Assembly: GCA_960531495.1 (NCBI GenBank)
Contig: OY482861.1
Location: forward strand, 496,001 to 560,000
Reading direction: 5' to 3'
Length of the DNA: 64,000 nt
DNA from: Zeus faber
Taxonomy: Eukaryota; Chordata; Actinopteri; Zeiformes; Zeidae
The notes beneath the pieces were generated by a model. The model saw only the letters and a list, made by a program, of their open reading frames with translations, had not been told where the DNA came from and did not search any database. Made by a program: the position numbers and the translations under genes. Of this stretch, positions 19,201 through 32,400 are shown piece after piece (the first letter of the stretch is position 1; every line of letters starts with the position of its first letter).

Positions 19201-21159
19201 TTTAAAGAAAGATGGAAAGACTGAATGAAAGAATGAAAGAAAGATTGAAAGTGAGAAAGATTGAAAGTAAGAAAGATTGAAAGAAAGAATACAAGAAAAA
19301 AGATTGAAAGAAAAAAGATTGAAAGAAAGATTGAAAGAGAGAAAGATTGAAAGAAAGAAAGATTGAAAGAAAGATTGAAAGATTGAAGGAAAGGTTTAAA
19401 GAGAGAGTGAAAGACTGAAAGAAAGAATGAAAGAAAGATCGAAAGAGAGATTGAAAGATTGAAAGATTGAAAGAAAGAATGAAAGAAAGATTGAAAAATT
19501 GAAAGAAAGAATGAAAGAAAGTTTGAAAGATTGAAAGAATGATTGAAAGATTGAAAGATTGAAAGTTTGAAAGAAAGATTGAAAGAAAGATTTAAAGAAA
19601 GATTGAATGACTGAATGAAAGATTGAAAGAAAGAATGAAATAAAGATTGAAAGAGAGAAAGATTGAAAGTAAGACAAATTGAAAGAAAGATTGAAAGAAA
19701 GAATGAAAGAAAGATTGAAAGAAAGAAAGAATAATTGAAAATAAGAAAGATTGAAAGAAAGATTGAAAGAACGATGGAAAGACAGAATGAAAGAATGAAA
19801 GAAAGATTGAAAGTAAAAAAGATTGGAAGAAAGAATACAAGAAAAAAGATTGAAAGAAAAAAGATTGAAAGAGAGAAAGAAAGAAAGATTGAAAGATTGA
19901 AAGAAAGATTGAAAGATTGAAGGAAAGGTTTAAAGAGAGAGTGAAAGACTGAAAGAAAGAATGAAAGAAAGAACAAAAGAGAGATTGAAAGATTGAAAGA
20001 TTGAAAGAAAGAATGAAAGAAATATTGAAAGATTGAAAGAAAGATTGAAAGATGGAAAGATTGAAAGAAAGATTGAAAGAGAGATTGAAAGAAAGAGTGA
20101 AAGAAAGATTGAAAAAAAAGAACGATCGAAAGAAAGAATGAATGAAAGATTGAAAGAAAGATTGAAAGATAGATTGAAAGATTGAAAGAATGAATGAAAG
20201 AAAGATTGAAAGATTGAAAGAAAGATTGAAAGATTGAAAGATTGAAAGAAAGATTGAACGACAAAGTGAAGGAAAGATTGAAAAAAAGAAAGCTTGAAAG
20301 AAAGATTGAAAGATTGAAAGATAGCTTGAAAGAAAGATTGAAAGATTGAAAGATTGAAAGAAAGATTAAAAGAAAGATTGAAAGATTGAAAGGTTGAAAG
20401 AAAAATTGAAAGAGAGATTGAAAGAAAGAGTGAAAGAAAGACTGAAAAAAAAGAAAGATTGAAAGAAAGATTGAAAGAAAGATTGAAAGATTGAAAGAAA
20501 GAATGAAAGAAAGATTGAAAGAAAGCTTGAAAGAAAGATTGAAAGACTGAAAGAAATATTGAAAGAAAGAGTGAAAGAAAGATTGAAAGAAAGTTTGAAA
20601 GAAAGATTGAAAGAAAGAGTGAAAGAAAGATTGAAAGTTTGAAAGAAAGAATGAAAGAAAGATTAAAAGATTGAAAGAAAGAATGAAAGAAAGATTGAAA
20701 GATTGAATGAAAGAAAGATTGAACGACAGAGTGAAAGAAAGATTGAAAAAAAGAAAGATTGAAAAAAAGATTGAAAGAAAGATTGAAAGATTGAAAGGTT
20801 GGAAGAAAGATTGAAAGAGAGATTGAAAGAAAGTGTGAAAGAAAGATTGAAAAAAAAGAAAGCTTAAAAGAAAGATTGAAAGACTGAAAGAAATAATGAA
20901 AGAAAGATAGAAAGAAAGATTGAAAGATTGAAAGAAATTTTGAAAGAAAGATTGAAAGTAATAAAAATTGAAAGAAAGAATGAAAGAAAGATTGAAATAT
21001 TGAAAGAAAGATTGAAAGATTGAAAGAAATATTGAAAGAATGAAAGATTTATAGTAAGAAAGATTGAAAGAAAGAGTGAAAGAAAGATTGAAAGTTTGAA
21101 AGAAAGAATGAAAGAAAGATTGAAAGAGAGAAAGATGGAAAGTAAGAAAGATTGAAAAA

Positions 21160-24130
21160 AAGAATGCAAGAAAAAAGATTGAAAGAAAGATAGATTGAAA
21201 GAAAGGCTGAAAGAGAGAAAGATTGAAAGAAAGATAGATTGAAAGAAAGATTGAAAGAAAGAATGAAAGATTTAAAGAAGGAATGAAAGAATGAAAGATC
21301 GAATGAAAGAAAGATTTGAAAGAAAGCTTAAAAGAAAGATTGAAAGACTGAAAGAATTGATGAAAGAAAGATAGAAATAAAGATTGAAAGATTGAAAGAA
21401 ATTTTGAAAGAAAGATTAAAATTATTAAAAATTGAAAGAAAGAATGAAAGAAAGATTGAAAGATTGAAAGAAAGATTGAAAGATTGAAAGAAATATTGAA
21501 AGAATGAAAGATTTATAGTAAGAAACATTGAAAGAAAGAATGAACGATTGAAAGAAGGAATGAAAGAATGAAAGATCGAATGAAAGAAAGATTGAAAGAT
21601 TGAAAGAAAGAATGAAAGAAAGATTGAAAGATTGAATGAAAGATTGAAAGAAAGATTGAAAGAAAGATTGAATGATTGAAAGAAAGAATGAAAGAAAGAT
21701 TGAAAGATTGAAAGATTGAAAGAAAGAATGAAAGAAAGATTGAAATAGAGAAAGATTGAAAGTAAGAAAGATTGAAAAAAATAATGCAAGAAAAAAGATT
21801 GAAAGAAAGATAGATTGAAAGAAAGACTGAAAGAGAGAAAGATTGAAAGAAAGATAGATTGAAAGAAAGATTGAAAGAAAGAATGAAAGAAAGATTGAAA
21901 GATTGAAAGAAAGATTGAAAGAAAGACAGAATGATTGAAAAAAGAGAGATTGAAAGAAAGATTGAAAGAAAGATGGAAAGACTGAAAGAAAGAATGAAAG
22001 AAAGATTGAAAGAGAGAAAGATTGAAAGTAAGAAAGATTGAAAGAAAGAATACAAGAAAAAAGATTGAAAGAAAAAAGATTGAAAGAAAGATTGAAAGAG
22101 AGAAAGAAAGAAAGATTGAAAGATTGAAAGAAAGATTGAAAGATTAAAGGAAGATTGAAAGATTGAAAGAAAGATTGAAAGAAAGAGTGAAAGAAAGATT
22201 GAAAGTTTGAAAGAAAGATTGAAAGAAAGACTTAACGAAAGTTGAAAGATTGAAAGAAAGAATGAAAGAAAGATTGAAAGATTGAATGAAAGATTGAAAG
22301 AAAATAAATTTTGAAAGAAAGATTTGAAAGAAAGCTTAAAAGAAAGATTGAAAGACTGAAAGAAATAATGAAAGAAAGATAGAAAGAAAGATTGAAAGAT
22401 TGAAAGATTGAAAGAAAGATTGAAAGATTGAAAGAAATATTGAAAGAATGAAAGATTTATAGTAAGAAAGATTGAAAGAAAGAATGAAAAAAGATTGAAA
22501 GATTGAAAGATTGAATGAAAGATTGAAAGATCGAATGAAAGAAAGATTGAAAGATTGAAAGAAAGAATGAAAGAAAGATTGAAAGATTGAAAGATTGAAA
22601 GAAAGAATGAAAGAAAGATTGAAAGAGAGAAAGATGGAAAGTAAGAAAGATTGAAAAAAAGAATGCAAGAAAAAAGATTGAAAGAAAGATAGATTGAAAG
22701 AAAGGCTGAAAGAGAGAAAGATTGAAAGAAAGATAGATTGAAAGAAAGATTGAAAGAAAGAATGAAAGATTTAAAGAAGGAATGAAAGAATGAAAGATCG
22801 AATGAAAGAAAGATTTGAAAGAAAGCTTAAAAGAAAGATTGAAAGACTGAAAGAATTGATGAAAGAAAGATAGAAATAAAGATTGAAAGATTGAAAGAAA
22901 TTTTGAAAGAAAGATTAAAATTATTAAAAATTGAAAGAAAGAATGAAAGAAAGATTGAAAGATTGAAAGAAAGATTGAAAGATTGAAAGAAATATTGAAA
23001 GAATGAAAGATTTATAGTAAGAAACATTGAAAGAAAGAATGAACGATTGAAAGAAGGAATGAAAGAATGAAAGATCGAATGAAAGAAAGATTGAAAGATT
23101 GAAAGAAAGAATGAAAGAAAGATTGAAAGATTGAATGAAAGATTGAAAGAAAGATTGAAAGAAAGATTGAATGATTGAAAGAAAGAATGAAAGAAAGATT
23201 GAAAGATTGAAAGATTGAAAGAAAGAATGAAAGAAAGATTGAAAGAGAGAAAGATTGAAAGTAAGAAAGATTGAAAAAAATAATGCAAGAAAAAAGATTG
23301 AAAGAAAGATAGATTGAAAGAAAGACTGAAAGAGAGAAAGATTGAAAGAAAGATAGATTGAAAGAAAGATTGAAAGAAAGAATGAAAGAAAGATTGAAAG
23401 ATTGAAAGAAAGATTGAAAGAAAGACAGAATGATTGAAAAAAGAGAGATTGAAAGAAAGATTGAAAGAAAGATGGAAAGACTGAAAGAAAGAATGAAAGA
23501 AAGATTGAAAGAGAGAAAGATTGAAAGTAAGAAAGATTGAAAGAAAGAATACAAGAAAAAAGATTGAAAGAAAAAAGATTGAAAGAAAGATTGAAAGAGA
23601 GAAAGAAAGAAAGATTGAAAGATTGAAAGAAAGATTGAAAGATTAAAGGAAGATTGAAAGATTGAAAGAAAGATTGAAAGAAAGAGTGAAAGAAAGATTG
23701 AAAGTTTGAAAGAAAGATTGAAAGAAAGACTTAACGAAAGTTGAAAGATTGAAAGAAAGAATGAAAGAAAGATTGAAAGATTGAATGAAAGATTGAAAGA
23801 AAATAAATTTTGAAAGAAAGATTTGAAAGAAAGCTTAAAAGAAAGTTTGAAAGACTGAAAGAAATAATGAAAGAAAGATAGAAAGAAAGATTGAAAGATT
23901 GAAAGATTGAAAGAAAGATTGAAAGATTGAAAGAAATATTGAAAGAATGAAAGATTTATAGTAAGAAAGATTGAAAGAAAGAATGAAAAAAGATTGAAAG
24001 ATTGAAAGATTGAATGAAAGATTGAAAGATCGAATGAAAGAAAGATTGAAAGATTGAAAGAAAGAATGAAAGAAAGATTGAAAGAGAGAAAGATTGAAAG
24101 TAAGAAAGATTGAAAAAAAGAATGCAAGAA
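21160..24130. repeat. 1.5-kb tandem duplication in the array
   Basis: Landmarks in the first copy recur 1499 bp to the right: the module at 21328-21789 matches 22827-23288, and the module starting at 21513 matches that at 23012, with very few differences. Exact end points were not determined. Confidence 0.8.
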
Positions 24131-26159
24131 AAAAGTTTGAAAGGAAGATAGATTGAAAGAAAGACTGAGAGAGAAAGATTGAAAGAAAGATAGATTGAAA
24201 TAAAGATTGAAAGAAAGATTGAAAGAAAGATTGAAAGATAGAAAGAATGATTGAAAAAAGAGAGATTGAAAGAAAGATTTAAAGAAAGATGGAAAGACTG
24301 AATGAAAGAATGAAAGAAAGATTGAAAGAGAGAAAGATTGAAAGTAAGAAAGATTGAAAGAAAGAATACAAGAAAAAAGATTGAAAGAGAGAAAGATTGA
24401 AAGAAAGAAAGATTGAAAGAAAGATTGAAAGATTGAAGGAAAGGTTTAAAGAGAGAGTGAAAGACTGAAAGAAAGAATGAAAGAAAGATCGAAAGAGAGA
24501 TTGAAAGAAAGAATGAAAGAAAGTTTGAAAGATTGAAAGAAAGATTGAAAGATTGAAAGATTGAAAGTTTGAAAGAAAGATTGAAAGAAAGATTTAAAGA
24601 AAGATTGAATGACTGAATGAAAGATTGAAAGAAAGAATGAAATAAAGATTGAAAGAGAGAAAGATTGAAAGTAAGACAAATTGAAAGAAAGATTGAAAGA
24701 AAGAATGAAAGAAAGATTGAAAGAAAGAACGAATAATTGACAATAAGAAAGATTGAAAGAAAGATTGAAAGAACGATGGAAAGACAGAATGAAAGAATGA
24801 AAGAAAGATTGAAAGTAAAAAAGATTGGAAGAAAGAATACAAGAAAAAAGATTGAAAGAAAAAAGATTGAAAGAGAGAAAGAAAGAAAGATTGAAAGATT
24901 GAAAGAAAGATTGAAAGATTGAAAGAAAGATTGAAAGATTGAAGGAAAGGTTTAAAGAGAGAGTGAAAAACTGAAAGAAAGAATGAAAGAAAGAACAAAA
25001 GAGAGATTGAAAGATTGAAAGAAAGAATGAAAGAAATATTGAAAGATTGAAAGAAAGATTGAAAGATGGAAAGATTGAAAGAAAGATTGAAAGAGAGATT
25101 GAAAGAAAGAGTGAAAGAAAGATTGAAAAATAAGAACGATCGAAAGAAAGAATGAATGAAAGATTCAAAGAAAGATTGAAAGATAGATTGAAAGATTGAA
25201 AGAAAGAATGAAAGAAAGATTGAAAGATTGAAAGAAAGATTGAAAGATTGAAAGATTGAAAGAAAGATTGAACGACAAAGTGAAGGAAAGATTGAAAAAA
25301 AGAAAGATTGAAAAAAAGATTGAGAGAAAGCTTGAAAGAAAGATTGAAAGATTGAAAGATAGCTTGAAAGAAAGATTGAAAGATTGAAAGATTGAAAGAA
25401 AGATTAAAAGAAAGATTGAAAGATTGAAAGGTTGAAAGAAAAATTGAAAGAGAGATTGAAAGAAAGAGTGAAAGAAAGACTGAAAAAAAAGAAAGATTGA
25501 AAGAAAGATTGAAAGAAAGATTGAAAGATTGAAAGAAAGAATGAAAGAAAGATTGAAAGAAAGCTTGAAAGAAAGATTGAAAGACTGAAAGAAATATTGA
25601 AAGAAAGAGTGAAAGAAAGATCGAAAAAAAAGAACGATCGAAAGAAAGTTTGAAAGAAATATTGAAAGAAAGAGTGAAAGAAAGATTGAAAGTTTGAAAG
25701 AAAGAATGAAAGAAAGATTAAAAGATTGAAAGAAAGAATGAAAGAAAGATTGAAAGATTGAATGAAAGAAAGATTGAACGACTGAGTGAAAGAAAGATTG
25801 AAAAAAAGAAAGATTGAAAAAAAGATTGAAAGAAAGATTGAAAGATTGAAAGGTTGGAAGAAAGATTGAAAGAAAGTGTGAAAGAAAGATTGAAAAAAAA
25901 GAAAGCTTAAAAGAAAGATTGAAAGACTGAAAGAAATAATGAAAGAAATAATGAAAGAAAGATAGAAAGAAAGATTGAAAGATTGAAAGAAATTTTGAAA
26001 GAAAGATTGAAAGTAATAAATATTGAAAGAAAGAATGAAAGAAAGATTGAAAGATTGAAAGAAAGATTGAAAGATTGAAAGAAATATTGAAAGAACGAAA
26101 GATTTATAGTAAGAAAGATTGAAAGAAAGAATGAAAAAAAGATTGAAAGATTGAAAGAT

Positions 26160-29100
26160 TGAATGAAAGATTGAAAGAAAGATTGAAAGAAAGAATGAAA
26201 GATTGAAAGATGGAATGAAAGAATTAAAGAGCGAATGAAAGAAAGATTGAAAGATTGAAAGAAAGAATGAAAGAAAGATTGAAAGATTGAATGAAAGATT
26301 GAAAGAAAGATTAAAAGAAAGATTGAAAGATTGAAAGATTGAAAGAAAAATTGAAAGACAGATTGAAAGAAAGAGTGAAAGAAAGACTGAAAAAAAAGAA
26401 CGATCGAAAGAAAGATTGAAAGAAAGATTGAAAGAAAGAGTGAAAGAAAGATTGAAAGTTTGAAAGAAAGAATGAAAGAAAGATTGAAAGATTGAAAGAA
26501 AGAATGAAAGAAAGATTGAAAGATTGAATGAAAGAAAGATTGAACGACAGAATGAAAGAAAGATTGAAAAAAGAAAGATTGAAAAAAAGATTGAAAGAAA
26601 GATTGAAAGATTGAAAGGTTGGAAGAAAGATTGAAAGAGATTGAAAGAAGGAGTGAAAGAAAGATTGAAAAAAAGAAAGCTTAAAAGAAAGATTGAAAGA
26701 CTGAAAGAAATAATGAAAGAAATAATGAAAGAAAGATAGAAAGAAAGATTGAAAGATTGAAAGAAATTTTGAAAGAAAGATTGAAAGTAATAAAAATTGA
26801 AAGAAAGAATGAAAGAAAGATTGAAAGATTGAAAGAAAGATTGAATGTAAGAAATATTGAAAGAAAGAATGAAAGAAAGATTGAAAGATTGAAAGATTGA
26901 AAGATTGAATGAAAGATTGAAAGAAAGATAGATTAAAAGAAAGTATGAAAGATTGAAAGAAGGAATGAAAGAATGAAAGAATGAATGAAAGAATGATTAA
27001 AAGATTGAATGATTGAAAGAATGAAAAAAAGATTGAAAAAAAAAGATTAAATGAAAGATTGAAAGAAAGACTGAAAGAAAGAGTGAAAGAAAGATTGAAA
27101 GATTGAAAGATTGAAAGAAAAATTGAAAGACAGATTGAAAGAAAGAGTGAAAGAAAGACTGAAAAAAAAGAACGATCGAAAGAAAGATTGAAAGAAAGAT
27201 TGAAAGAAAGAGTGAAAGAAAGATTGAAAGTTTGAAAGAAAGAATGAAAGAAAGATTGAAAGATTGAAAGAAAGAATGAAAGAAAGATTGAAAGATTGAA
27301 TGAAAGAAAGATTGAACGACAGAATGAAAGAAAGATTGAAAAAAGAAAGATTGAAAAAAAGATTGAAAGAAAGATTGAAAGATTGAAAGGTTGGAAGAAA
27401 GATTGAAAGAGATTGAAAGAAGGAGTGAAAGAAAGATTGAAAAAAAGAAAGCTTAAAAGAAAGATTGAAAGACTGAAAGAAATAATGAAAGAAATAATGA
27501 AAGAAAGATAGAAAGAAAGATTGAAGGATTGAAAGAAATTTTGAAAGAAAGATTGAAAGTAATAAATATTGAAAGAAAGAATGAAAGAAAGATTGAAAGA
27601 TTGAAAGAAAGATTGAAAGATTGAAAGAAATATTGAAAGAACGAAAGATTTATAGTAAGAAAGATTGAAAGAAAGAATGAAAAAAAGATTGAAAGATTGA
27701 AAGATTGAATGAAAGATTGAAAGAAAGATTGAAAGAAAGAATGAAAGATTGAAAGATGGAATGAAAGAATTAAAGAGCGAATGAAAGAAAGATTGAAAGA
27801 TTGAAAGAAAGAATGAAAGAAAGATTGAAAGATTGAATGAAAGATTGAAAGAAAGATTAAAAGAAAGATTGAAAGATTGAAAGATTGAAAGAAAAATTGA
27901 AAGACAGATTGAAAGAAAGAGTGAAAGAAAGACTGAAAAAAAAGAACGATCGAAAGAAAGATTGAAAGAAAGATTGAAAGAAAGAGTGAAAGAAAGATTG
28001 AAAGTTTGAAAGAAAGAATGAAAGAAAGATTGAAAGATTGAAAGAAAGAATGAAAGAAAGATTGAAAGATTGAATGAAAGAAAGATTGAACGACAGAATG
28101 AAAGAAAGATTGAAAAAAGAAAGATTGAAAAAAAGATTGAAAGAAAGATTGAAAGATTGAAAGGTTGGAAGAAAGATTGAAAGAGATTGAAAGAAGGAGT
28201 GAAAGAAAGATTGAAAAAAAGAAAGCTTAAAAGAAAGATTGAAAGACTGAAAGAAATAATGAAAGAAATAATGAAAGAAAGATAGAAAGAAAGATTGAAA
28301 GATTGAAAGAAATTTTGAAAGAAAGATTGAAAGTAATAAAAATTGAAAGAAAGAATGAAAGAAAGATTGAAAGATTGAAAGAAAGATTGAATGTAAGAAA
28401 TATTGAAAGAAAGAATGAAAGAAAGATTGAAAGATTGAAAGATTGAAAGATTGAATGAAAGATTGAAAGAAAGATAGATTAAAAGAAAGTATGAAAGATT
28501 GAAAGAAGGAATGAAAGAATGAAAGAATGAATGAAAGAATGATTAAAAGATTGAATGATTGAAAGAATGAAAAAAAGATTGAAAAAAAAAGATTAAATGA
28601 AAGATTGAAAGAAAGACTGAAAGAAAGAGTGAAAGAAAGATTGAAAGATTGAAAGATTGAAAGAAAAATTGAAAGACAGATTGAAAGAAAGAGTGAAAGA
28701 AAGACTGAAAAAAAAGAACGATCGAAAGAAAGATTGAAAGAAAGATTGAAAGAAAGAGTGAAAGAAAGATTGAAAGTTTGAAAGAAAGAATGAAAGAAAG
28801 ATTGAAAGATTGAAAGAAAGAATGAAAGAAAGATTGAAAGATTGAATGAAAGAAAGATTGAACGACAGAATGAAAGAAAGATTGAAAAAAGAAAGATTGA
28901 AAAAAAGATTGAAAGAAAGATTGAAAGATTGAAAGGTTGGAAGAAAGATTGAAAGAGATTGAAAGAAGGAGTGAAAGAAAGATTGAAAAAAAGAAAGCTT
29001 AAAAGAAAGATTGAAAGACTGAAAGAAATAATGAAAGAAATAATGAAAGAAAGATAGAAAGAAAGATTGAAAGATTGAAAGAAATTTTGAAAGAAAGATT

Positions 29101-29400
29101 GAAAGTAATAAAAATTGAAAGAAAGAATGAAAGAAAGATTGAAAGATTGAAAGAAAGATTGAATGTAAGAAATATTGAAAGAAAGAATGAAAGAAAGATT
29201 GAAAGATTGAAAGATTGAAAGATTGAATGAAAGATTGAAAGAAAGATAGATTAAAAGAAAGTATGAAAGATTGAAAGAAGGAATGAAAGAATGAAAGAAT
29301 GAATGAAAGAATGATTAAAAGATTGAATGATTGAAAGAATGAAAAAAAGATTGAAAAAAAAAGATTAAATGAAAGATTGAAAGAAAGACTGAAAGAAAGA
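26160..29400. repeat. ~773-bp half-unit / 1546-bp higher-order repeat
   Basis: The marker TGAACGACAGAATG occurs at 26541, 27313, 28087 and 28859, spaced 772, 774 and 772 bp. The marker AAAGAGCGAATG recurs at an offset of 1546 bp (26231 and 27777). The repeat is therefore a dimer of two related halves. A further half copy lies near 32.7 kb. Confidence 0.8.
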
Positions 29401-32400
29401 GTGAAAGAAAGATTGAAAAAAAAGAAAGAATGAAAGAAAGATAGAAAGAAAGATTGAAAGATTGAAAGAAATTTTGAAAGAAAGATTGAAAGTAATAAAA
29501 ATTGAAAGAAAGAATGAAAGAAAGATTGAAAGATTGAAAGACAGATTGAAAGATTGAAAGAAATATTGAAAGAATGAAAGATTTATAGTAAGAAAGATTG
29601 AAAGAAAGAATGAAAAAAAGATTGAAAGATTGAAAGATTGAATGAAAGATTGAAAGAAAGATAGATTGAAAGAAAGAATGAAAGATTGAAAGAAGGAATG
29701 AAAGAATGAAAGATAAAATGAAAGAAAGATTGAAAGATTGAAGGGTTGAATGAAAGATTGAAAGAAAGAATGAAAGATTGAGAAAAGGAATGAAAGAATG
29801 AAAGAACGAATGAAAGAAAGATTGAAAGATTGAAAGAAAGAATGAAATAAAGATTGAAAGATTGAATGAAAGATTGAAAGAAAAGATTGAAAGAAGAAAG
29901 ATTGAAAAAAAGAACACAAGAAAAAAGATTGAAAGAAAGATAGATTGAAAGAAAGATTGAAAGAAAGAATGAAAGAAAGATTGAAAGATTGAAAGTAAGA
30001 CAAATTGAAAGAAAGATTGAAAGAAAGAATGAAAGAAAGATTGAAAGAAAGAAAGAATAATTGAAAATAAGAAAGATTGAAAGAAAGATTGAAAGAACGA
30101 TGGAAAGACAGAATGAAAGAATGAAAGAAAGATTGAAAGTAAAAAAGATTGGAAGAAAGAATACAAGAAAAAAGATTGAAAGAAAAAAGATTGAAAGAGA
30201 GAAAGAAAGAAAGATTGAAAGATTGAAAGAAAGATTGAAAGATTGAAAGAAAGATTGAAAGATTGAAGGAAAGGTTTAAAGAGAGAGTGAAAGACTGAAA
30301 GAAAGAATGAAAGAAAGAACAAAAGAGAGATTGAAAGATTGAAAGATTGAAAGAAAGAATGAAAGAAATATTGAAAGATTGAAAGAAGGATTGAAAGATG
30401 GAAAGATTGAAAGAAAGATTGAAAGAGAGATTGAAAGAAAGAGTGAAAGAAAGATTGAAAAAAAAGAACGATCGAAAGAAAGAATGAATGAAAGATTGAA
30501 AGAAAGATTGAAAGATAGATTGAAAGATTGAAAGAAAGAATGAAAGAAAGATTGAAAGATTGAAAGAAAGATTGAAAGATTGAAAGATTGAAAGAAAGAT
30601 TGAACGACAAAGTGAAGGAAAGATTGAAAAAAAGAAAGATTGAAAAAAACATTGAGAGAAAGCTTGAAAGAAAGATTGAAAGATTGAAAGATAGCTTGAA
30701 AGAAAGATTGAAAGATTGAAAGATTGAAAGAAAGATTAAAAGAAAGATTGAAAGATTGAAAGGTTGAAAGAAAAATTGAAAGAGAGATTGAAAGAAAGAG
30801 TGAAAGAAAGACTGAAAAAAAAGAAAGATTGAAAGAAAGATTGAAAGAAAGATTGAAAGATTGAAAGAAAGAATGAAAGAAAGATTGAAAGAAAGCTTGA
30901 AAGAAAGATTGAAAGACTGAAAGAAATATTGAAAGAAAGAGTGAAAGAAAGATCGAAAAAAAAGAACGATCGAAAGAAAGTTTGAAAGAAAGATTGAAAG
31001 AAAGAGTGAAAGAAAGATTGAAAGTTTGAAAGAAAGAATGAAAGAAAGATTAAAAGATTGAAAGAAAGAATGAAAGAAAGATTGAAAGATTGAATGAAAG
31101 AAAGATTGAACGACAGAGTGAAAGAAAGATTGAAAAAAAGAAAGATTGAAAAAAAGATTGAAAGAAAGATTGAAAGATTGAAAGGTTGGAAGAAAGATTG
31201 AAAGAGAGATTGAAAGAAAGTGTGAAAGAAAGATTGAAAAAAAAGAAAGCTTAAAAGAAAGATTGAAAGACTGAAAGAAATAATGAAAGAAATAATGAAA
31301 GAAAGATAGAAAGAAAGATTGAAAGATTGAAAGAAATTTTGAAAGAAAGATTGAAAGTAATAAAAATTGAAAGAAAGAATGAAAGAAAGATTGAAAGAAA
31401 GATTAAAAGAAAGATTGAAAGATTGAAAGGTTGAAAGAAAAATTGAAAGACAGATTGAAAGAAAGAGTGAAAGAAAGAGTGAAAGAAAGATTGAAAGTTT
31501 GAAAGAAAGAATGAAAGAAAGATTGAAAGATTGAAAGAAAGAATGAAAGAAATATTGAAAGATTGAAAGAAAGATTGAAAGATGGAAAGATTGAAAGAAA
31601 GATTGAAAGAGAGATTGAAAGAAAGAGTGAAAGAAAGATTGAAAAAAAAGAACGATCGAAAGAAAGAATGAATGAAAGATTGAAAGAAAGATTGAAAGAT
31701 AGATTGAAAGATTGAAAGAAAGAATGAAAGAAAGATTGAAAGATTGAAAGAAAGATTGAAAGATTGAAAGATTGAAAGAAAGATTGAACGACAAAGTGAA
31801 GGAAAGATTGAAAAAAAGAAAGATTGAAAAAAACATTGAGAGAAAGCTTGAAAGAAAGATTGAAAGATTGAAAGATAGCTTGAAAGAAAGATTGAAAGAT
31901 TGAAAGATTGAAAGAAAGATTAAAAGAAAGATTGAAAGATTGAAAGGTTGAAAGAAAAATTGAAAGAGAGATTGAAAGAAAGAGTGAAAGAAAGACTGAA
32001 AAAAAAGAAAGATTGAAAGAAAGATTGAAAGATTGAAAGAAAGAATGAAAGAAAGATTGAAAGAAAGCTTGAAAGAAAGATTGAAAGACTGAAAGAAATA
32101 TTGAAAGAAAGAGTGAAAGAAAGATCGAAAAAAAAGAACGATCGAAAGAAAGTTTGAAAGAAAGATTGAAAGAAAGATTAAAAGATTGAAAGAAAGAATG
32201 AAAGAAAGATTGAAAGATTGAATGAAAGAAAGATTGAACGACAGAGTGAAAGAAAGATTGAAAAAAAGAAAGATTGAAAAAAAGATTGAAAGAAAGATTG
32301 AAAGATTGAAAGGTTGGAAGAAAGATTGAAAGAGAGATTGAAAGAAAGTGTGAAAGAAAGATTGAAAAAAAAGAAAGCTTAAAAGAAAGATTGAAAGACT

